The notes beneath the pieces are model-generated. The model made no database searches. It was given only the letters and a program-made list of their open reading frames with translations, and was not told the origin of the DNA. Shown piece after piece: positions 49,555-58,577 of a stretch of DNA of 64,000 nucleotides (position 1 is the stretch's first letter; every line of letters starts with the position of its first letter). The position numbers and the translations under genes are program-made. Source of the stretch: Roseisolibacter agri. GTDB lineage: Bacteria; Gemmatimonadota; Gemmatimonadetes; Gemmatimonadales; Gemmatimonadaceae. Location: assembly GCF_030159095.1 (NCBI RefSeq), contig NZ_BRXS01000006.1:186001-250000 (forward strand), in the 5' to 3' direction.

Positions 49555-49630
49555 CGTGGCGTTCGCGCTGAGGTGAGTCCGGTGCGGCGCAGGGGTCGGC
49601 CGGCGCGCGTGCCTCGCGCCGGCCCGATGG

Positions 49631-50383
49631 TCAGCTGACCAGGGTGCCCACCTTCTCGCCGCGCACGGCGCGGAGGACGGCCCCGGTCTCGTTGATGTTC
49701 AGGACGATCAGCGGCAGGCGGTTCTCCTTGCACAGCGTGATCGCCGTCTGGTCCATCACGCGCAGCTCCTCGAGCATGACGTCGCGGTAGCTGATCGTCT
49801 CGTAGAAGCGCGCGTTGGGGTCCTGCTTCGGGTCGGCCGAGTACACGCCGTCGACGCTGGTCGCCTTGATGATCACGTCGGCCTTGATCTGGATCGCGCG
49901 CAGCACGGCCGCCGTATCGGTCGAGAAGTACGGGTTGCCGGTGCCCGCCGCGAAGATCACGACGCGCCGAGTCTCGAGGTGCCGCACGGCCCGGCGCCGG
50001 ATGTACGGCTCCGCCAGCTCCTCCATGCGGATCGCCGTCATCACGCGCGTGTCCATGCCGCGCTTCTCGAGCACGTCCTGCAGGGCGAGCGCGTTGATGA
50101 CCGTGCCGAGCATTCCCATGTAGTCGGCGCCGACGCGGTCCATCCCCATGCGCGACAGCTGTGCCCCGCGCACGATGTTGCCGCCGCCGATGACGAGGCC
50201 CACCTCGGCCCCCGTCGCGACCACGTCCTCGACCTGCTGGGCGAAGAAGGTCAGGCGGTCGAAGTCGAAGCCGAAGCCGCGATCGCCCGCGAGCGCCTCC
50301 CCGGACAGCTTGAGGAGGACGCGGGGGTAGCGCAGCGTGTCGCTGCGCTGCCCGCCTTCCACGAGGGTCGAGGCCTCGCTCAC
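49631..50383 (-). CDS. pyrH: UMP kinase
   Basis: Phosphorylates UMP to UDP. 250 residues from GTG 50383, which overlaps the tsf stop (GTGA); the upstream open frame does not resemble UMP kinase. Amino-acid-kinase fold: [56 protein letters not shown] and DGVYSADPK. Stands in the tsf-pyrH-frr order found in most bacteria. Confidence 0.97.
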   Translation of the reverse strand: MSEASTLVEGGQRSDTLRYPRVLLKLSGEALAGDRGFGFDFDRLTFFAQQVEDVVATGAEVGLVIGGGNIVRGAQLSRMGMDRVGADYMGMLGTVINALALQDVLEKRGMDTRVMTAIRMEELAEPYIRRRAVRHLETRRVVIFAAGTGNPYFSTDTAAVLRAIQIKADVIIKATSVDGVYSADPKQDPNARFYETISYRDVMLEELRVMDQTAITLCKENRLPLIVLNINETGAVLRAVRGEKVGTLVS

Positions 50384-51261
50384 TCCTGCCCGAGCTGGAA
50401 GCGCGCGAAGCGCTTCACGGTGATCGGGCCGCCCACCTTCTTCGCCGCGTCGGCGACGACCGAGGCGATCGACGTCTTGGGCTCGCGCACCCACATCTGG
50501 TGCAGCAGCGCGACGTCCTTGTAGTACGCCTCGACCTTACCCGTCACGATCTTGTCGATCATGTTCTCGGGCTTGCCGCTCTGGCGCACCTGGTCCACGA
50601 AGATGGCGCGCTCGCGCTCCACGACGTCGGCCGGCACGGTGTCCTTGTCGACGCCGAGCGGCGCCGCGGCGGCCACGTGCTCCGCCAGCGTCTTCGCGAG
50701 GTTGACGAGCTCCTCGCCCTTGTCGCCGTTCGCGGCCTCGACCTCGACCAGCACGCCGATCTTGCCGTTGAAGTGCACGTACGAGCCGACGACGCCGTTG
50801 GCCGCGTCGTAGCGCACCGCGCGGCGGACGCCGAGCGCCTCGCCCATGACCGCGGCCGACTCCTTCATCACGTCGTCGAGCGCCTTGCCGCCCTTCGACG
50901 CGACGGGCGCGGCGAGCAGCGTGGCGGCGTCGCCGGCGCCCGGCGTCGCCAGCGCGTGCTGCGCGACCGAGCGCGCGAGCGCCTGGAAGTCGGCGTTGCG
51001 CGAGACGAAGTCGGTCTCGCTGTTGACCTCGACCATCACGCCCGACGTCGCGTCCGGGGCGATCTCGATCATCACCGCGCCCTCGCTGGCCGTGCGGCCG
51101 GCGCGCTTCTCGGCCTTCGCGATGCCCTTCTTGCGAAGGTAGTCGACGGCGGCCTCCATGTTCCCCTGGTTCTCCTCCAGGGCCTTCTTGCAGTCCATCA
51201 TGCCGGCGCCGGTCCGCTGGCGCAGCTCCTGGACGTCCTTCGCGGTGAACGTAGCAGTCAT
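50380..51261 (-). CDS. tsf: Elongation factor Ts
   Basis: Nucleotide exchange factor of EF-Tu. 293 residues. [20 protein letters not shown] (UBA-like N-domain), then the TDFVSRN motif that contacts EF-Tu, and two core repeats, ending [15 protein letters not shown] and FARFQLGQE. The length is typical of full-size bacterial EF-Ts. Confidence 0.97.
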   Translation of the reverse strand: MTATFTAKDVQELRQRTGAGMMDCKKALEENQGNMEAAVDYLRKKGIAKAEKRAGRTASEGAVMIEIAPDATSGVMVEVNSETDFVSRNADFQALARSVAQHALATPGAGDAATLLAAPVASKGGKALDDVMKESAAVMGEALGVRRAVRYDAANGVVGSYVHFNGKIGVLVEVEAANGDKGEELVNLAKTLAEHVAAAAPLGVDKDTVPADVVERERAIFVDQVRQSGKPENMIDKIVTGKVEAYYKDVALLHQMWVREPKTSIASVVADAAKKVGGPITVKRFARFQLGQE

Positions 51262-51361
51262 CGTGGGTCGTCTCTGGCGTGAGAACGCCGCCGGCGCGGG
51301 GCCGGCGGCGCATCCTAGTTTACAGCGGTCCGCAGGGCGAGACTACCGCCCGACCTGAGTC

Positions 51362-51383
51362 GGGGCGCGGATGCCCGCGCCCC
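51362..51383 (-). terminator. Stem-loop between rpsB and tsf
   Basis: GGGGCGCGG and its perfect complement around a four-base loop, ten bases after the rpsB stop. A second GC-rich stem (CGCCGCCGGC with GCCGGCGGCG) lies nearer tsf, at about 51287-51311. Neither has a long U-tract; they may cause partial termination between the genes. Confidence 0.5.
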
Positions 51384-51392
51384 GGCCCGGCC

Positions 51393-52322
51393 TCACTCGG
51401 CGGCGTCGTCCGCGCCCTCGTCGCCGGCGTCGGCGCCCTCGGCGCCCTCGGCACCGGCCTCACCCTCGGCGCCCGGCTTGCGGAGCGCGGCGATCGCCTC
51501 GGGACGCGCGCGGCGGCGTCGCGGACGGCGCTTGCGGTCACCCTCGCCGCCACGGCCACCCTCGGCGCGCTCGCTGCCGCGCTCGGACGAGTAGACCGTC
51601 GCCTCCTGCTCGTCCTCCTCCTGGCGCTGGGGCGCCGCCTGGCGCGCCTCGGCGACCGTGTCGGCGATCGCCTTGGCGATCAGCTCCACCGAGCGGATCG
51701 CGTCGTCGTTGCCGGCGATCGGGACGGTGATGAGGTCCGGGTCCGCGTTCGTGTCGACGATCGCGACGACCGGGATGCCGAGCTTGCGCGCCTCGTCGAC
51801 GGCGATGTGCTCCTTCTTGGAGTCGACCACGAACATCAGGCCCGGCAGGCGGCCCATGTTCTTGATGCCCGAGAGGTTCTTCGAGAGCTTGTCGCGCTCA
51901 CGGGACATCATGAGCTGCTCCTTCTTCGTGTAGTTCTCGAACTCGCCGCCCGCCTCGGAGCCCGCCTCGAGCTCCTTGAGCTTCTTGATCTGCTTCTTGA
52001 CGGTCGAGAAGTTCGTCAGCAGGCCGCCGAGCCAGCGCTCGGTGATGTGGAAGGCGCCGGCGCGCTCCGCCTCGGCCTTCACGATCGACGCCAGCTGGCG
52101 CTTGGTGCACACGAAGAGGACCTGCTCGCCGCGCGCGACGACCTCGCGCACCAGCTTCTGCGCGAGCTCGAGCTGACGCAGGGTCTTCTGCAGGTCGATG
52201 ATGTGGATCCCGTTGCGCTCGGCGAAGATGAACCGGCGCATCTTGGGGTTCCAGCGGCGCGTCTGGTGCCCGAAGTGGACACCGGCGGCCAGGAGCTGCT
52301 CGAGCATCTGCTGCTGCGACAT
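51393..52322 (-). CDS. rpsB: Ribosomal protein uS2 with extended C-terminus
   Basis: 309 residues; the S2 core (about 1-230) has LLAAGVHFGHQTRRWNPKM, IIDLQKTL, RWLGGLLTNF, VDSKKEHIAVDEARKLGIP and the NDDAIRS motif. Residues ~235-309 form a charged tail: Glu/Arg-rich, then RKRRPRRRRARP, then Gly/Glu/Asp-rich. It is longer than the ~240-residue E. coli protein. First gene of the universal rpsB-tsf pair. Confidence 0.96.
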   Translation of the reverse strand: MSQQQMLEQLLAAGVHFGHQTRRWNPKMRRFIFAERNGIHIIDLQKTLRQLELAQKLVREVVARGEQVLFVCTKRQLASIVKAEAERAGAFHITERWLGGLLTNFSTVKKQIKKLKELEAGSEAGGEFENYTKKEQLMMSRERDKLSKNLSGIKNMGRLPGLMFVVDSKKEHIAVDEARKLGIPVVAIVDTNADPDLITVPIAGNDDAIRSVELIAKAIADTVAEARQAAPQRQEEDEQEATVYSSERGSERAEGGRGGEGDRKRRPRRRRARPEAIAALRKPGAEGEAGAEGAEGADAGDEGADDAAE

Positions 52323-52426
52323 CGTGGTGGGTGCTGGGAGGTTGGTATCGTCCGCCGTCGTCGTCGCGCCCGCCGACCAGGTCGTGGACCCGGCACCAGA
52401 CGAGCGCTCGAACGGCGTGTGAGATG

Positions 52427-52463
52427 GCTGCGTGCTGCGTGAGGAATCCACGCAGCACGCAGC
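52427..52463 (-). repeat. Hairpin of GCTGCGT heptads between rpsI and rpsB
   Basis: A perfect 15-base-pair stem (52427-52441 with 52449-52463) around a seven-base loop. Each arm is built from tandem copies of GCTGCGT, and a further copy extends the right arm. It starts about 14 bases after the rpsI stop. It may attenuate or process the transcript; there is no U-tract. Confidence 0.7.
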
Positions 52464-52476
52464 ACGCAGCAGTCGG

Positions 52477-52869
52477 TCAGCGCTTCGAGAACTGGAAGCG
52501 CTTGCGGGCCTTCGGACGGCCCGGCTTCTTGCGCTCGACCGCGCGGGCGTCGCGCGTGAGCAGGCCGAGCTCACGGAGCTTCGGCTTGTGCGCCTCGTCC
52601 TGCTTGACGAGCGCGCGGGCGATGGCGAGGCGCAGCGCGCCGGCCTGGCCGGTGACGCCGCCACCGTTCAGGTTCGCCATCACGTCCCACTTGCCCAGGT
52701 TGTCCGTCGCCGAGAGCGGCAGCTGGATCGAGGAGACGAGCGTCGGGCGCGGGAAGTAGTCCCCCAGCGCGCGGCCGTTGATCTCCCACTTGCCCGAGCC
52801 GGGCTTCAGGTACACGCGGCAGACCGCTTCCTTGCGGCGGCCGATGGCGTGCAGGTTCGCGTCGGCCAT
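52477..52869 (-). CDS. rpsI: Ribosomal protein uS9
   Basis: 130 residues, the standard length. AIGRRKEAVCRVYLKPGSG at the N-terminus, NGGGVTGQAGALRLAIARAL in the middle and the invariant C-terminal RKRFQFSKR, whose last Lys-Arg reaches the P-site tRNA. Three bases after rplM. Confidence 0.98.
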   Translation of the reverse strand: MADANLHAIGRRKEAVCRVYLKPGSGKWEINGRALGDYFPRPTLVSSIQLPLSATDNLGKWDVMANLNGGGVTGQAGALRLAIARALVKQDEAHKPKLRELGLLTRDARAVERKKPGRPKARKRFQFSKR

Positions 52870-52872
52870 GGG

Positions 52873-53322
52873 TTACTTCGCCTCGCCGTTGAAGGTCAGC
52901 GCGGTCGGCTGCTGCGCCGCGTGCGGGTGCTCGGTGCCGGGGAAGACGCGCAGCTTGCGGCGGATCTGCGTCCGCGCGAGCGTCGTCTTCGGCAGCATGC
53001 CGAACACGGCCTTCTCGATGACGCGCTCGGGGTGCTTCGCGATCATCGTGGCGAACGGCGTGAAGCGCTCGTGGCCCATGTAGCCGGTGTGGCGGAAGTA
53101 CTGCTTCTGCTCCGCCTTGCGGCCGGTCACGCGCACCTTGCTGGCGTTGATCACGATGACGTGATCGCCGGTGTCCATGTGCGGCGTGAAGATCGGCTTG
53201 TGCTTGCCGCGGAGGATCTTGGCGACCTCCGAGGCGAGCCGGCCGAGGACCATGCCCTCGGCGTCGACGACGTACCAGCGCGGCTCGATGTCCGCGGGCG
53301 TCGCGGTGTACGTGGAACGCAT
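52873..53322 (-). CDS. rplM: Ribosomal protein uL13
   Basis: 149 residues from ATG 53322. [49 protein letters not shown] and [20 protein letters not shown] are L13 hallmarks. First gene of the long run to rseP, with a strong promoter about 100 bases upstream; the leader could carry autoregulation, but no motif was recognised. Confidence 0.98.
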   Translation of the reverse strand: MRSTYTATPADIEPRWYVVDAEGMVLGRLASEVAKILRGKHKPIFTPHMDTGDHVIVINASKVRVTGRKAEQKQYFRHTGYMGHERFTPFATMIAKHPERVIEKAVFGMLPKTTLARTQIRRKLRVFPGTEHPHAAQQPTALTFNGEAK

Positions 53323-53424
53323 CCTACCCCAATAGATCGAACGTGCGCGCCTCACCGGTGCGTCATGCAACCCGGGTCTCGGCCCCCACCGGTTCGGACG
53401 GCGGGCGTTTTCGTGCAGTCCCGC

Positions 53425-53453
53425 AACCTATCGGGGCCGTAAGTCCAAGTCAA
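53425..53453 (-). promoter_or_regulatory. rplM operon promoter
   Basis: TTGACT (53453-53448), 17-base spacer, TAGGTT (53430-53425): the best match to the window's own promoter pattern, leading to a leader of about 95 bases. Confidence 0.75.
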
Positions 53454-53498
53454 CCAACGCCAAAGGGCCCTGCGCCCGGCCGCGCCCGGCGAGGGCCG

Positions 53499-53999
53499 TC
53501 AGGCCAGCTCCACCAGCAGCGCGCCCTTCTCGACCGCCGTGCCGGGCACCGCGTGGATGGCCGCCACCGTGCCGCCGGCCGGGGCGCGCAGCTCGTTCTC
53601 CATCTTCATCGCCTCCATGACCACGAGGCCCTGCCCCGCCGCCACCTGGTCGCCCACCTGCACCGCGACCCGGACCACGAGCCCCGGCATCGGCGCCACG
53701 AGCGGCGCGGGGCCGGCGGCGGCCGCGGAGGCGGCCGAGAGGTCGCGGATCGTCCGCGTGCGCTCGTCCAGCGCCTCGACGTCGAAGCGGCGGCCGTCGA
53801 GCGAGATCGCGTAGCGTCCCCGCGCGTCCCCGCGGCGGGCGACCAGCCGGTAGACGCGGTCGCCGATGGTCAGGAGGCTCACCGGCGTCCCCTCGACGTC
53901 GACGAGATGGGCGTGCAGCACCTCGTCGCCGACGCGCACCTCGTCGCCCGAGAGCTCCACGGCGACGCGCTCGCCGTCGATGTCGACCACGTACTTCAT
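53499..53999 (-). CDS. Biotin carboxyl carrier protein, detached alpha-subunit part
   Basis: 166 residues from ATG 53999, which overlaps the rlmD stop (ATGA). Residues 1-85 resemble the small beta-barrel linker domain of propionyl-CoA-type alpha subunits. Residues 97-166 are a biotinyl domain (PMPGLVV, GDQVAAGQGLVVMEAMKMEN) with the biotin lysine Lys132. With the AccC-like protein at 55.3-56.9 kb it would reconstitute a full alpha subunit. Last gene of this operon. Confidence 0.88.
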   Translation of the reverse strand: MKYVVDIDGERVAVELSGDEVRVGDEVLHAHLVDVEGTPVSLLTIGDRVYRLVARRGDARGRYAISLDGRRFDVEALDERTRTIRDLSAASAAAAGPAPLVAPMPGLVVRVAVQVGDQVAAGQGLVVMEAMKMENELRAPAGGTVAAIHAVPGTAVEKGALLVELA

Positions 54000-55342
54000 G
54001 CGGATGGCTCCGGAGGCGGGGAGGCGGGGACGAGCTCGACGAGCGTCTCGACGTGCGCGGTCTGCGGGAACATGTCGAAGGGCTGGACTCGGCGGACGGC
54101 CCACGACGGCATGCGCGCGAGGTCGCGCGCGAGCGTCGCGGGGTTGCAGCTGACGTAGAGGAGCGCGCGCGGCGCCGGCCCCGCGCCCTGCAGCGCGGCC
54201 TCGAGCGTGGCCGTGACCTGCGCGTCGAGCCCCGCGCGCGGCGGGTTCACGATCACCAGCTCGGCCGGCAGCGCCTCGGGGAGCGCGTCCTCCACGCGCG
54301 CGGCGACCGCGCGCGATCCCGCGGGCAGCCGCGACGCGGAGTAGGCCGAGGCCTCGGCATCGAGCTCGATGGCGACGACACGCGCACCTGCCTCGGCGAG
54401 CCGCAGCGCGACATCACCCGCGCCCGCGTACGCGTCCACGACGGTGCGCGGCGCGTGCGACTGCGCGGCGGCGACCACGGCGTCGGCGAGCAGCGCGCCG
54501 ACCTGCGGGTTCACCTGCACGAACGACGCGCCGGGCGCGGCGTCCGAGCGGCGGTCCAGCATCAGGCGGCGGCGCGTCGCGCCCGCGGGCTGCCACCAGA
54601 GCGCGGCGATCGCGGGGACCGCGTCGAAGAACCGCTCCGCCGTCGGCCAGCGCTCCCCGCCCTCCAGGGTGAAGGCGACCGACGCGTCGTCGAGCAGGCG
54701 CACGGCGCCGCGCAGCTCGCGCGCGTCGCGCGGCAGCAGCTCGGCGGCGTCGATGATCGCGCGCCATGCAGCGACCACGCGCTCGTCGGTGATCGGGCAG
54801 TCCTGCAGCGCGAAGACCGCATCCGGATCGTCGAACTCGCGCAGCCCGGCGATCCAGGCACTTCCGCGGCGGCGCATCGCGAGCGTCAGCTTGCGCCGGT
54901 AGCGCCACTCGCGCGGGCTCGCGACGACGGGCGGCACCGCGACCTCGCGCCGCGCGATGCGCGACAGCGAGTCCTCGATGATGCGGCGCTTGGCCTCGTG
55001 CTGCGCCTCCAGTGCGAGGTGCTGCAGCTGGCACCCGCCGCAGCGATCGCGCTCGTAGTGCGGGCACGGTGGGGCGACGCGCACGGGCGATGGGCTCACG
55101 ACCGCGTCGAGCACCCCGCGCGCGAAGCGGCCGGCCGACTGCAGTCGCGCCCGCACGACGTCGCCCGGCGCGGTGCGCGGGACGAAGGCGACCATGCCCT
55201 CCGCGCGCCCCACGCCGTCGCCGCCCGCCGCGATGGAGTCGATGGTCAGCTCCGTCTCCATGACGGGTGCGCGCGCGACGTCGCCGTCGCGGCGCCGCAC
55301 GGGGCGCCCGGTGCGGCGGTCGCCCGGACGTCGCGGCCTCAC
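53996..55342 (-). CDS. rlmD: 23S rRNA (uracil-5-)-methyltransferase, RumA family
   Basis: SAM- and iron-sulfur-dependent methylation of a uridine in 23S rRNA. 448 residues from GTG 55342. TRAM domain about 28-85; four 4Fe-4S cysteines (Cys93, Cys101, Cys104 in the CPHYERDRCGGC stretch, and Cys182); SAM domain from about 275 (FVQVNPQ, DAYAGAGDVALRLAEAGA); catalytic Cys399 in SCNPATLARDL and the base Glu in AHVETLVEL. The precise target (RlmD versus RlmC/TrmA) is assigned by resemblance. It sits between the two halves of a carboxylase alpha subunit. Confidence 0.87.
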   Translation of the reverse strand: MRPRRPGDRRTGRPVRRRDGDVARAPVMETELTIDSIAAGGDGVGRAEGMVAFVPRTAPGDVVRARLQSAGRFARGVLDAVVSPSPVRVAPPCPHYERDRCGGCQLQHLALEAQHEAKRRIIEDSLSRIARREVAVPPVVASPREWRYRRKLTLAMRRRGSAWIAGLREFDDPDAVFALQDCPITDERVVAAWRAIIDAAELLPRDARELRGAVRLLDDASVAFTLEGGERWPTAERFFDAVPAIAALWWQPAGATRRRLMLDRRSDAAPGASFVQVNPQVGALLADAVVAAAQSHAPRTVVDAYAGAGDVALRLAEAGARVVAIELDAEASAYSASRLPAGSRAVAARVEDALPEALPAELVIVNPPRAGLDAQVTATLEAALQGAGPAPRALLYVSCNPATLARDLARMPSWAVRRVQPFDMFPQTAHVETLVELVPASPPPEPSA

Positions 55343-55349
55343 CGCTCCC

Positions 55350-56891
55350 TCATCGCGGGCGCAGGCCTTCGACTCGCGCGGCCTGACGCCACGCGTCGGC
55401 CGATGCCGCGGGAGCGCCGTTCGATGCGGCGGGCGCCGGTGCCGCGCTCGTCACCGCCGGACGACGGCCCGCGCGGTCGCGGTCCGCGACCAGCGCCGCG
55501 GCGATCGCCGCGATGCGCCGCTCCTCCGCGCTCGCCGGCGCGCCGACGATCTCGGCCAGGTTCTGCTCCAGCCACTGGATCGAGATGTCGCCGCGCCGGA
55601 AGTCGTCGTGCTCCATCACGCGCAGGTGGAAGTCGCGCGACGTCTCCACGCCCTCGACCGTCAGCTCCAGCAGCGCGCGGTGCATGCGCGCGATCGCCAG
55701 CTCGCGCGTCCGCGCGTGCACGATGAGCTTCGCCAGCATCGGGTCGTAGAACAGCCCGACCTCGCTGCCCGTCTCGATGCCGCCGTCCCAGCGCACGCCC
55801 GGCCCGCTGGGCAGGTGCAGGTACTGGATCCGGCCCGTGCTCGGCAGGAAGCCGTTCGCCGGATCCTCCGACGTGATGCGGCACTCGATCGCCCAGCCGC
55901 GCGGCACCAGGTCCTCCTGCGCGAACGGCAGACGCTCGCCCGCGGCGACGCGCAGCTGCCACTGCACCAGGTCGACGCCCATCACCAGCTCGGTGACCGG
56001 ATGCTCGACCTGGATGCGCGTGTTCATCTCCAGGAAGTAGAAGTTCCCGTCGCGGTCGAGCAGGAACTCGCAGGTGCCCGCGTTCACGTAGCTGGCCGCA
56101 CGCGCCGCCGCGACGGCCGCCGCGCCCATGCGCGCGCGCAGCTCCGGCGTCACCGCGACGCTCGGCGCCTCCTCGATCATCTTCTGGTGGCGGCGCTGCA
56201 CCGAGCATTCGCGCTCGCCCAGGTGCAGCATGTTGCCGTGCTGGTCGCCGAGCACCTGGATCTCGACGTGGCGCGGGCCCTCGATGTACTTCTCGACGTA
56301 GACCGCGTCGTCGCCGAAGCTGTTCTTCGCCTCGCGTTGCGCGGCGGCGAGCGCGCCCGCCACCTCGTCGGGGCTGCGCACGACGCGCATCCCCTTCCCG
56401 CCCCCACCGGCCGCCGCCTTCAGCAGCACCGGGTAGCCGAAGGACGCCGCGATCTGCGCCGCCTCGTCCGCGTCGCGCAGCGGCTCGGTCGTGCCGGGGA
56501 CGACGGGCGTGCCGGCGCGGATCGCGAGCTGGCGCGCCGCGGTCTTGCTCCCCATCGCCTCGATCGCCTCCGCCGGCGGGCCGACGAAGACGAGCCCCGC
56601 GTCGCGCACCGCGCGCGCGAACCACTCGCGCTCGGAGAGGAAGCCGTAGCCGGGATGGATCGCCTCCGCGCCCGTGCGGCGCGCGGCCTCGATCAGGCGG
56701 TCGCCCAGCAGGTAGCTCTGCGCCGACGGCGGCGGGCCGACGTGCACGGCCTCGTCGGCCTCGCGCACGTGCGGCGCGCGCGCGTCGGCGTCGCTGTACA
56801 CCGCCACGGTGCGCACGCCCAGCTCCTGGCACGCGCGGATGACGCGCAGCGCGATCTCGCCGCGATTGGCGACCAGCACCTTGTTGAACAT
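55350..56891 (-). CDS. accC: Biotin carboxylase subunit of an acyl-CoA carboxylase
   Basis: 513 residues. ATP-grasp biotin carboxylase: VLVANRGEIALRVIRACQEL, HPGYGFLSE, AAAGGGGKGMR, ECSVQRRHQK, NFYFLEMNTRIQVEHPVTE and RITSEDP are present through about residue 445. The remaining ~65 residues are Ala/Pro-rich and end AWRQAARVEGLRPR, a phrase found where propionyl/methylcrotonyl alpha subunits pass into the next domain; here the protein stops. The missing biotinyl part is encoded at 53499-53999. Eleven bases after the carboxyltransferase gene. Confidence 0.93.
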   Translation of the reverse strand: MFNKVLVANRGEIALRVIRACQELGVRTVAVYSDADARAPHVREADEAVHVGPPPSAQSYLLGDRLIEAARRTGAEAIHPGYGFLSEREWFARAVRDAGLVFVGPPAEAIEAMGSKTAARQLAIRAGTPVVPGTTEPLRDADEAAQIAASFGYPVLLKAAAGGGGKGMRVVRSPDEVAGALAAAQREAKNSFGDDAVYVEKYIEGPRHVEIQVLGDQHGNMLHLGERECSVQRRHQKMIEEAPSVAVTPELRARMGAAAVAAARAASYVNAGTCEFLLDRDGNFYFLEMNTRIQVEHPVTELVMGVDLVQWQLRVAAGERLPFAQEDLVPRGWAIECRITSEDPANGFLPSTGRIQYLHLPSGPGVRWDGGIETGSEVGLFYDPMLAKLIVHARTRELAIARMHRALLELTVEGVETSRDFHLRVMEHDDFRRGDISIQWLEQNLAEIVGAPASAEERRIAAIAAALVADRDRAGRRPAVTSAAPAPAASNGAPAASADAWRQAARVEGLRPR

Positions 56892-56902
56892 GGTCGCGGG
56901 AC

Positions 56903-58447
56903 TCAGAGCGGCAGGTTGCCGTGCTTCTTGGGCGGATTGCGATCGCGCTTGCCCTGCAGCGTCTCCAGCGCGTCGATCAGCCGCGGGCGCGTGTCGCGCG
57001 GGTCGATCACGTCGTCCACGTAGCCGCGCGCCGCCGCCACGTACGGGTTCGCGAAGCGCTCGGTGTACTCGGCGACCTTCTCGTCCATCGCGGCGGCCGG
57101 GTCGTCGCTGGCCGCGATCTCCTTGCGGTAGATGATCTCGACCGCGCCCTTCGGGCCCATCACCGCGATCTCCGCCGTCGGCCACGCGACGTTGAAGTCG
57201 CCGCGGATGTGCTTCGAGCTCATGACGTCGTACGCGCCGCCGTACGCCTTGCGCGTGATGACCGTCAGCTTCGGCACGGTCGCCTCGCAGTACGCGTACA
57301 GCAGCTTCGCCCCGTGCTTGATGATGCCGCCGTGCTCCTGCGAGACGCCCGGCAGGAAGCCGGGCACGTCCTCGAAGGTCACGAGGGGGATGTTGAACGC
57401 GTCGCAGAAGCGGATGAAGCGCGCCGCCTTGAGCGAGGCCGCGATGTCGAGCACGCCCGCGAGCACCGCCGGCTGGTTGGCGACGATGCCGACGCTGAAG
57501 CCTCCCAGATGCGCGAAGCCGCACACGATGTTCGGCGCGTAGGCCGGCTGCACCTCGTAGAAGTCGCCGTCGTCGATCACGCGGCGGATGACGTCGTGGA
57601 TGTCGTACGGCTTGTTCGGGTGGTCCGGCACGACGTCCAGCAGCGCCTCGTCGCGGCGCTCGCGCGGATCGGTGCCGCGCCCACGCGGCGGGTCCGCCAT
57701 GTTGTTGCTCGGCACGTACCGGAACAGCTCGCGGATCGCGGCCAGCGACGCGAGCTCGCTGTCGTGCACGAAGTGCGCGACGCCCGACGTGCCGGCGTGC
57801 GTGTCGGCGCCGCCCAGCTGCTCCATCGTCACGTCCTCGTGCGTCACCGTCTTCACGACGTTCGGGCCGGTGACGAACATGTACGACGTGCCGCGGACCA
57901 TGTAGATGAAGTCCGTGATGGCGGGCGAGTACACCGCGCCGCCCGCGCACGGCCCCAGGATGGCGCTGATCTGCGGCACGACGCCCGAGGCGAGCGTGTT
58001 GCGGAGGAAGATGTCCGCGTAGCCGCCGAGCGAGACGACGCCTTCCTGGATGCGCGCGCCGCCCGAGTCGTTCAGGCCGATCACGGGCGCGCCGTTGCGC
58101 ACCGCGAGGTCCATGACCTTGCAGATCTTCTGCGCATGCGCCTCGGCCAGCGAGCCGCCGTAGACCGTGAAGTCCTGCGAGAAGACGTAGACGAGTCGCC
58201 CCTCGATGCGCCCGTACCCGGTGACGACGCCGTCGCCGTAGATCGGCTCGTCGCCGTTCTCGGAGGTGCGCGCCGCGACGAAGCGGTCGAGCTCCACGAA
58301 GCTGCCCTCGTCCAGCAGGACGTCGAGGCGCTCGCGCGCCGAGAGCTTGCCCTTGTCGTGCTGCGCCTTGAGGCGCGCCGCTCCGCCCCCGAGCTCGGAC
58401 TGCGCGCGGCGGCGCCCGAGCAGGTCGAGTTTGTCTCGCATGGTCAT
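56903..58447 (-). CDS. Propionyl-CoA-type carboxyltransferase beta subunit
   Basis: 514 residues from ATG 58447. Typical Pcc[41 protein letters not shown] is visible from about residue 92, [39 protein letters not shown]-type ([11 protein letters not shown]), [20 protein letters not shown] (about 345-365), and [19 protein letters not shown] near the C-terminus. Substrate (propionyl-, acetyl- or longer acyl-CoA) cannot be set from sequence alone. First gene of the carboxylase operon, insulated from rpsA by a terminator. Confidence 0.93.
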   Translation of the reverse strand: MTMRDKLDLLGRRRAQSELGGGAARLKAQHDKGKLSARERLDVLLDEGSFVELDRFVAARTSENGDEPIYGDGVVTGYGRIEGRLVYVFSQDFTVYGGSLAEAHAQKICKVMDLAVRNGAPVIGLNDSGGARIQEGVVSLGGYADIFLRNTLASGVVPQISAILGPCAGGAVYSPAITDFIYMVRGTSYMFVTGPNVVKTVTHEDVTMEQLGGADTHAGTSGVAHFVHDSELASLAAIRELFRYVPSNNMADPPRGRGTDPRERRDEALLDVVPDHPNKPYDIHDVIRRVIDDGDFYEVQPAYAPNIVCGFAHLGGFSVGIVANQPAVLAGVLDIAASLKAARFIRFCDAFNIPLVTFEDVPGFLPGVSQEHGGIIKHGAKLLYAYCEATVPKLTVITRKAYGGAYDVMSSKHIRGDFNVAWPTAEIAVMGPKGAVEIIYRKEIAASDDPAAAMDEKVAEYTERFANPYVAAARGYVDDVIDPRDTRPRLIDALETLQGKRDRNPPKKHGNLPL

Positions 58448-58456
58448 AGGCGGGGC

Positions 58457-58486
58457 AAGCTACGCACGGCGCGCGGGGCGTTCCAC
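58457..58486 (-). promoter_or_regulatory. Possible carboxylase operon promoter
   Basis: TAGCTT at 58462-58457, nine bases before the ATG, matches the local -10 pattern. The -35 (GTGGAA or TGGAAC) is poor. If used, the leader would be two or three bases. Confidence 0.3.
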
Positions 58487-58510
58487 CCTCCGCCCTATGG
58501 CCTGCACGAC

Positions 58511-58541
58511 GAAGGCCCCGGTCCAGGGGACCGGGGCCTTC
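58511..58541 (-). terminator. Stem-loop after rpsA
   Basis: GAAGGCCCCGGTC pairs perfectly with GACCGGGGCCTTC around a five-base loop, about 40 bases after the rpsA stop and before the carboxylase promoter region. No U-tract. Confidence 0.7.
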
Positions 58542-58577
58542 GCGTCATGCAGGGTCAGTCTCGCGACCGCGGGAACC

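Noticed and set aside
51310-51340. Possible tsf promoter around TAAACTAGGAT on the minus strand
   Set aside because: No acceptable -35 at 16-18 bases; left out.
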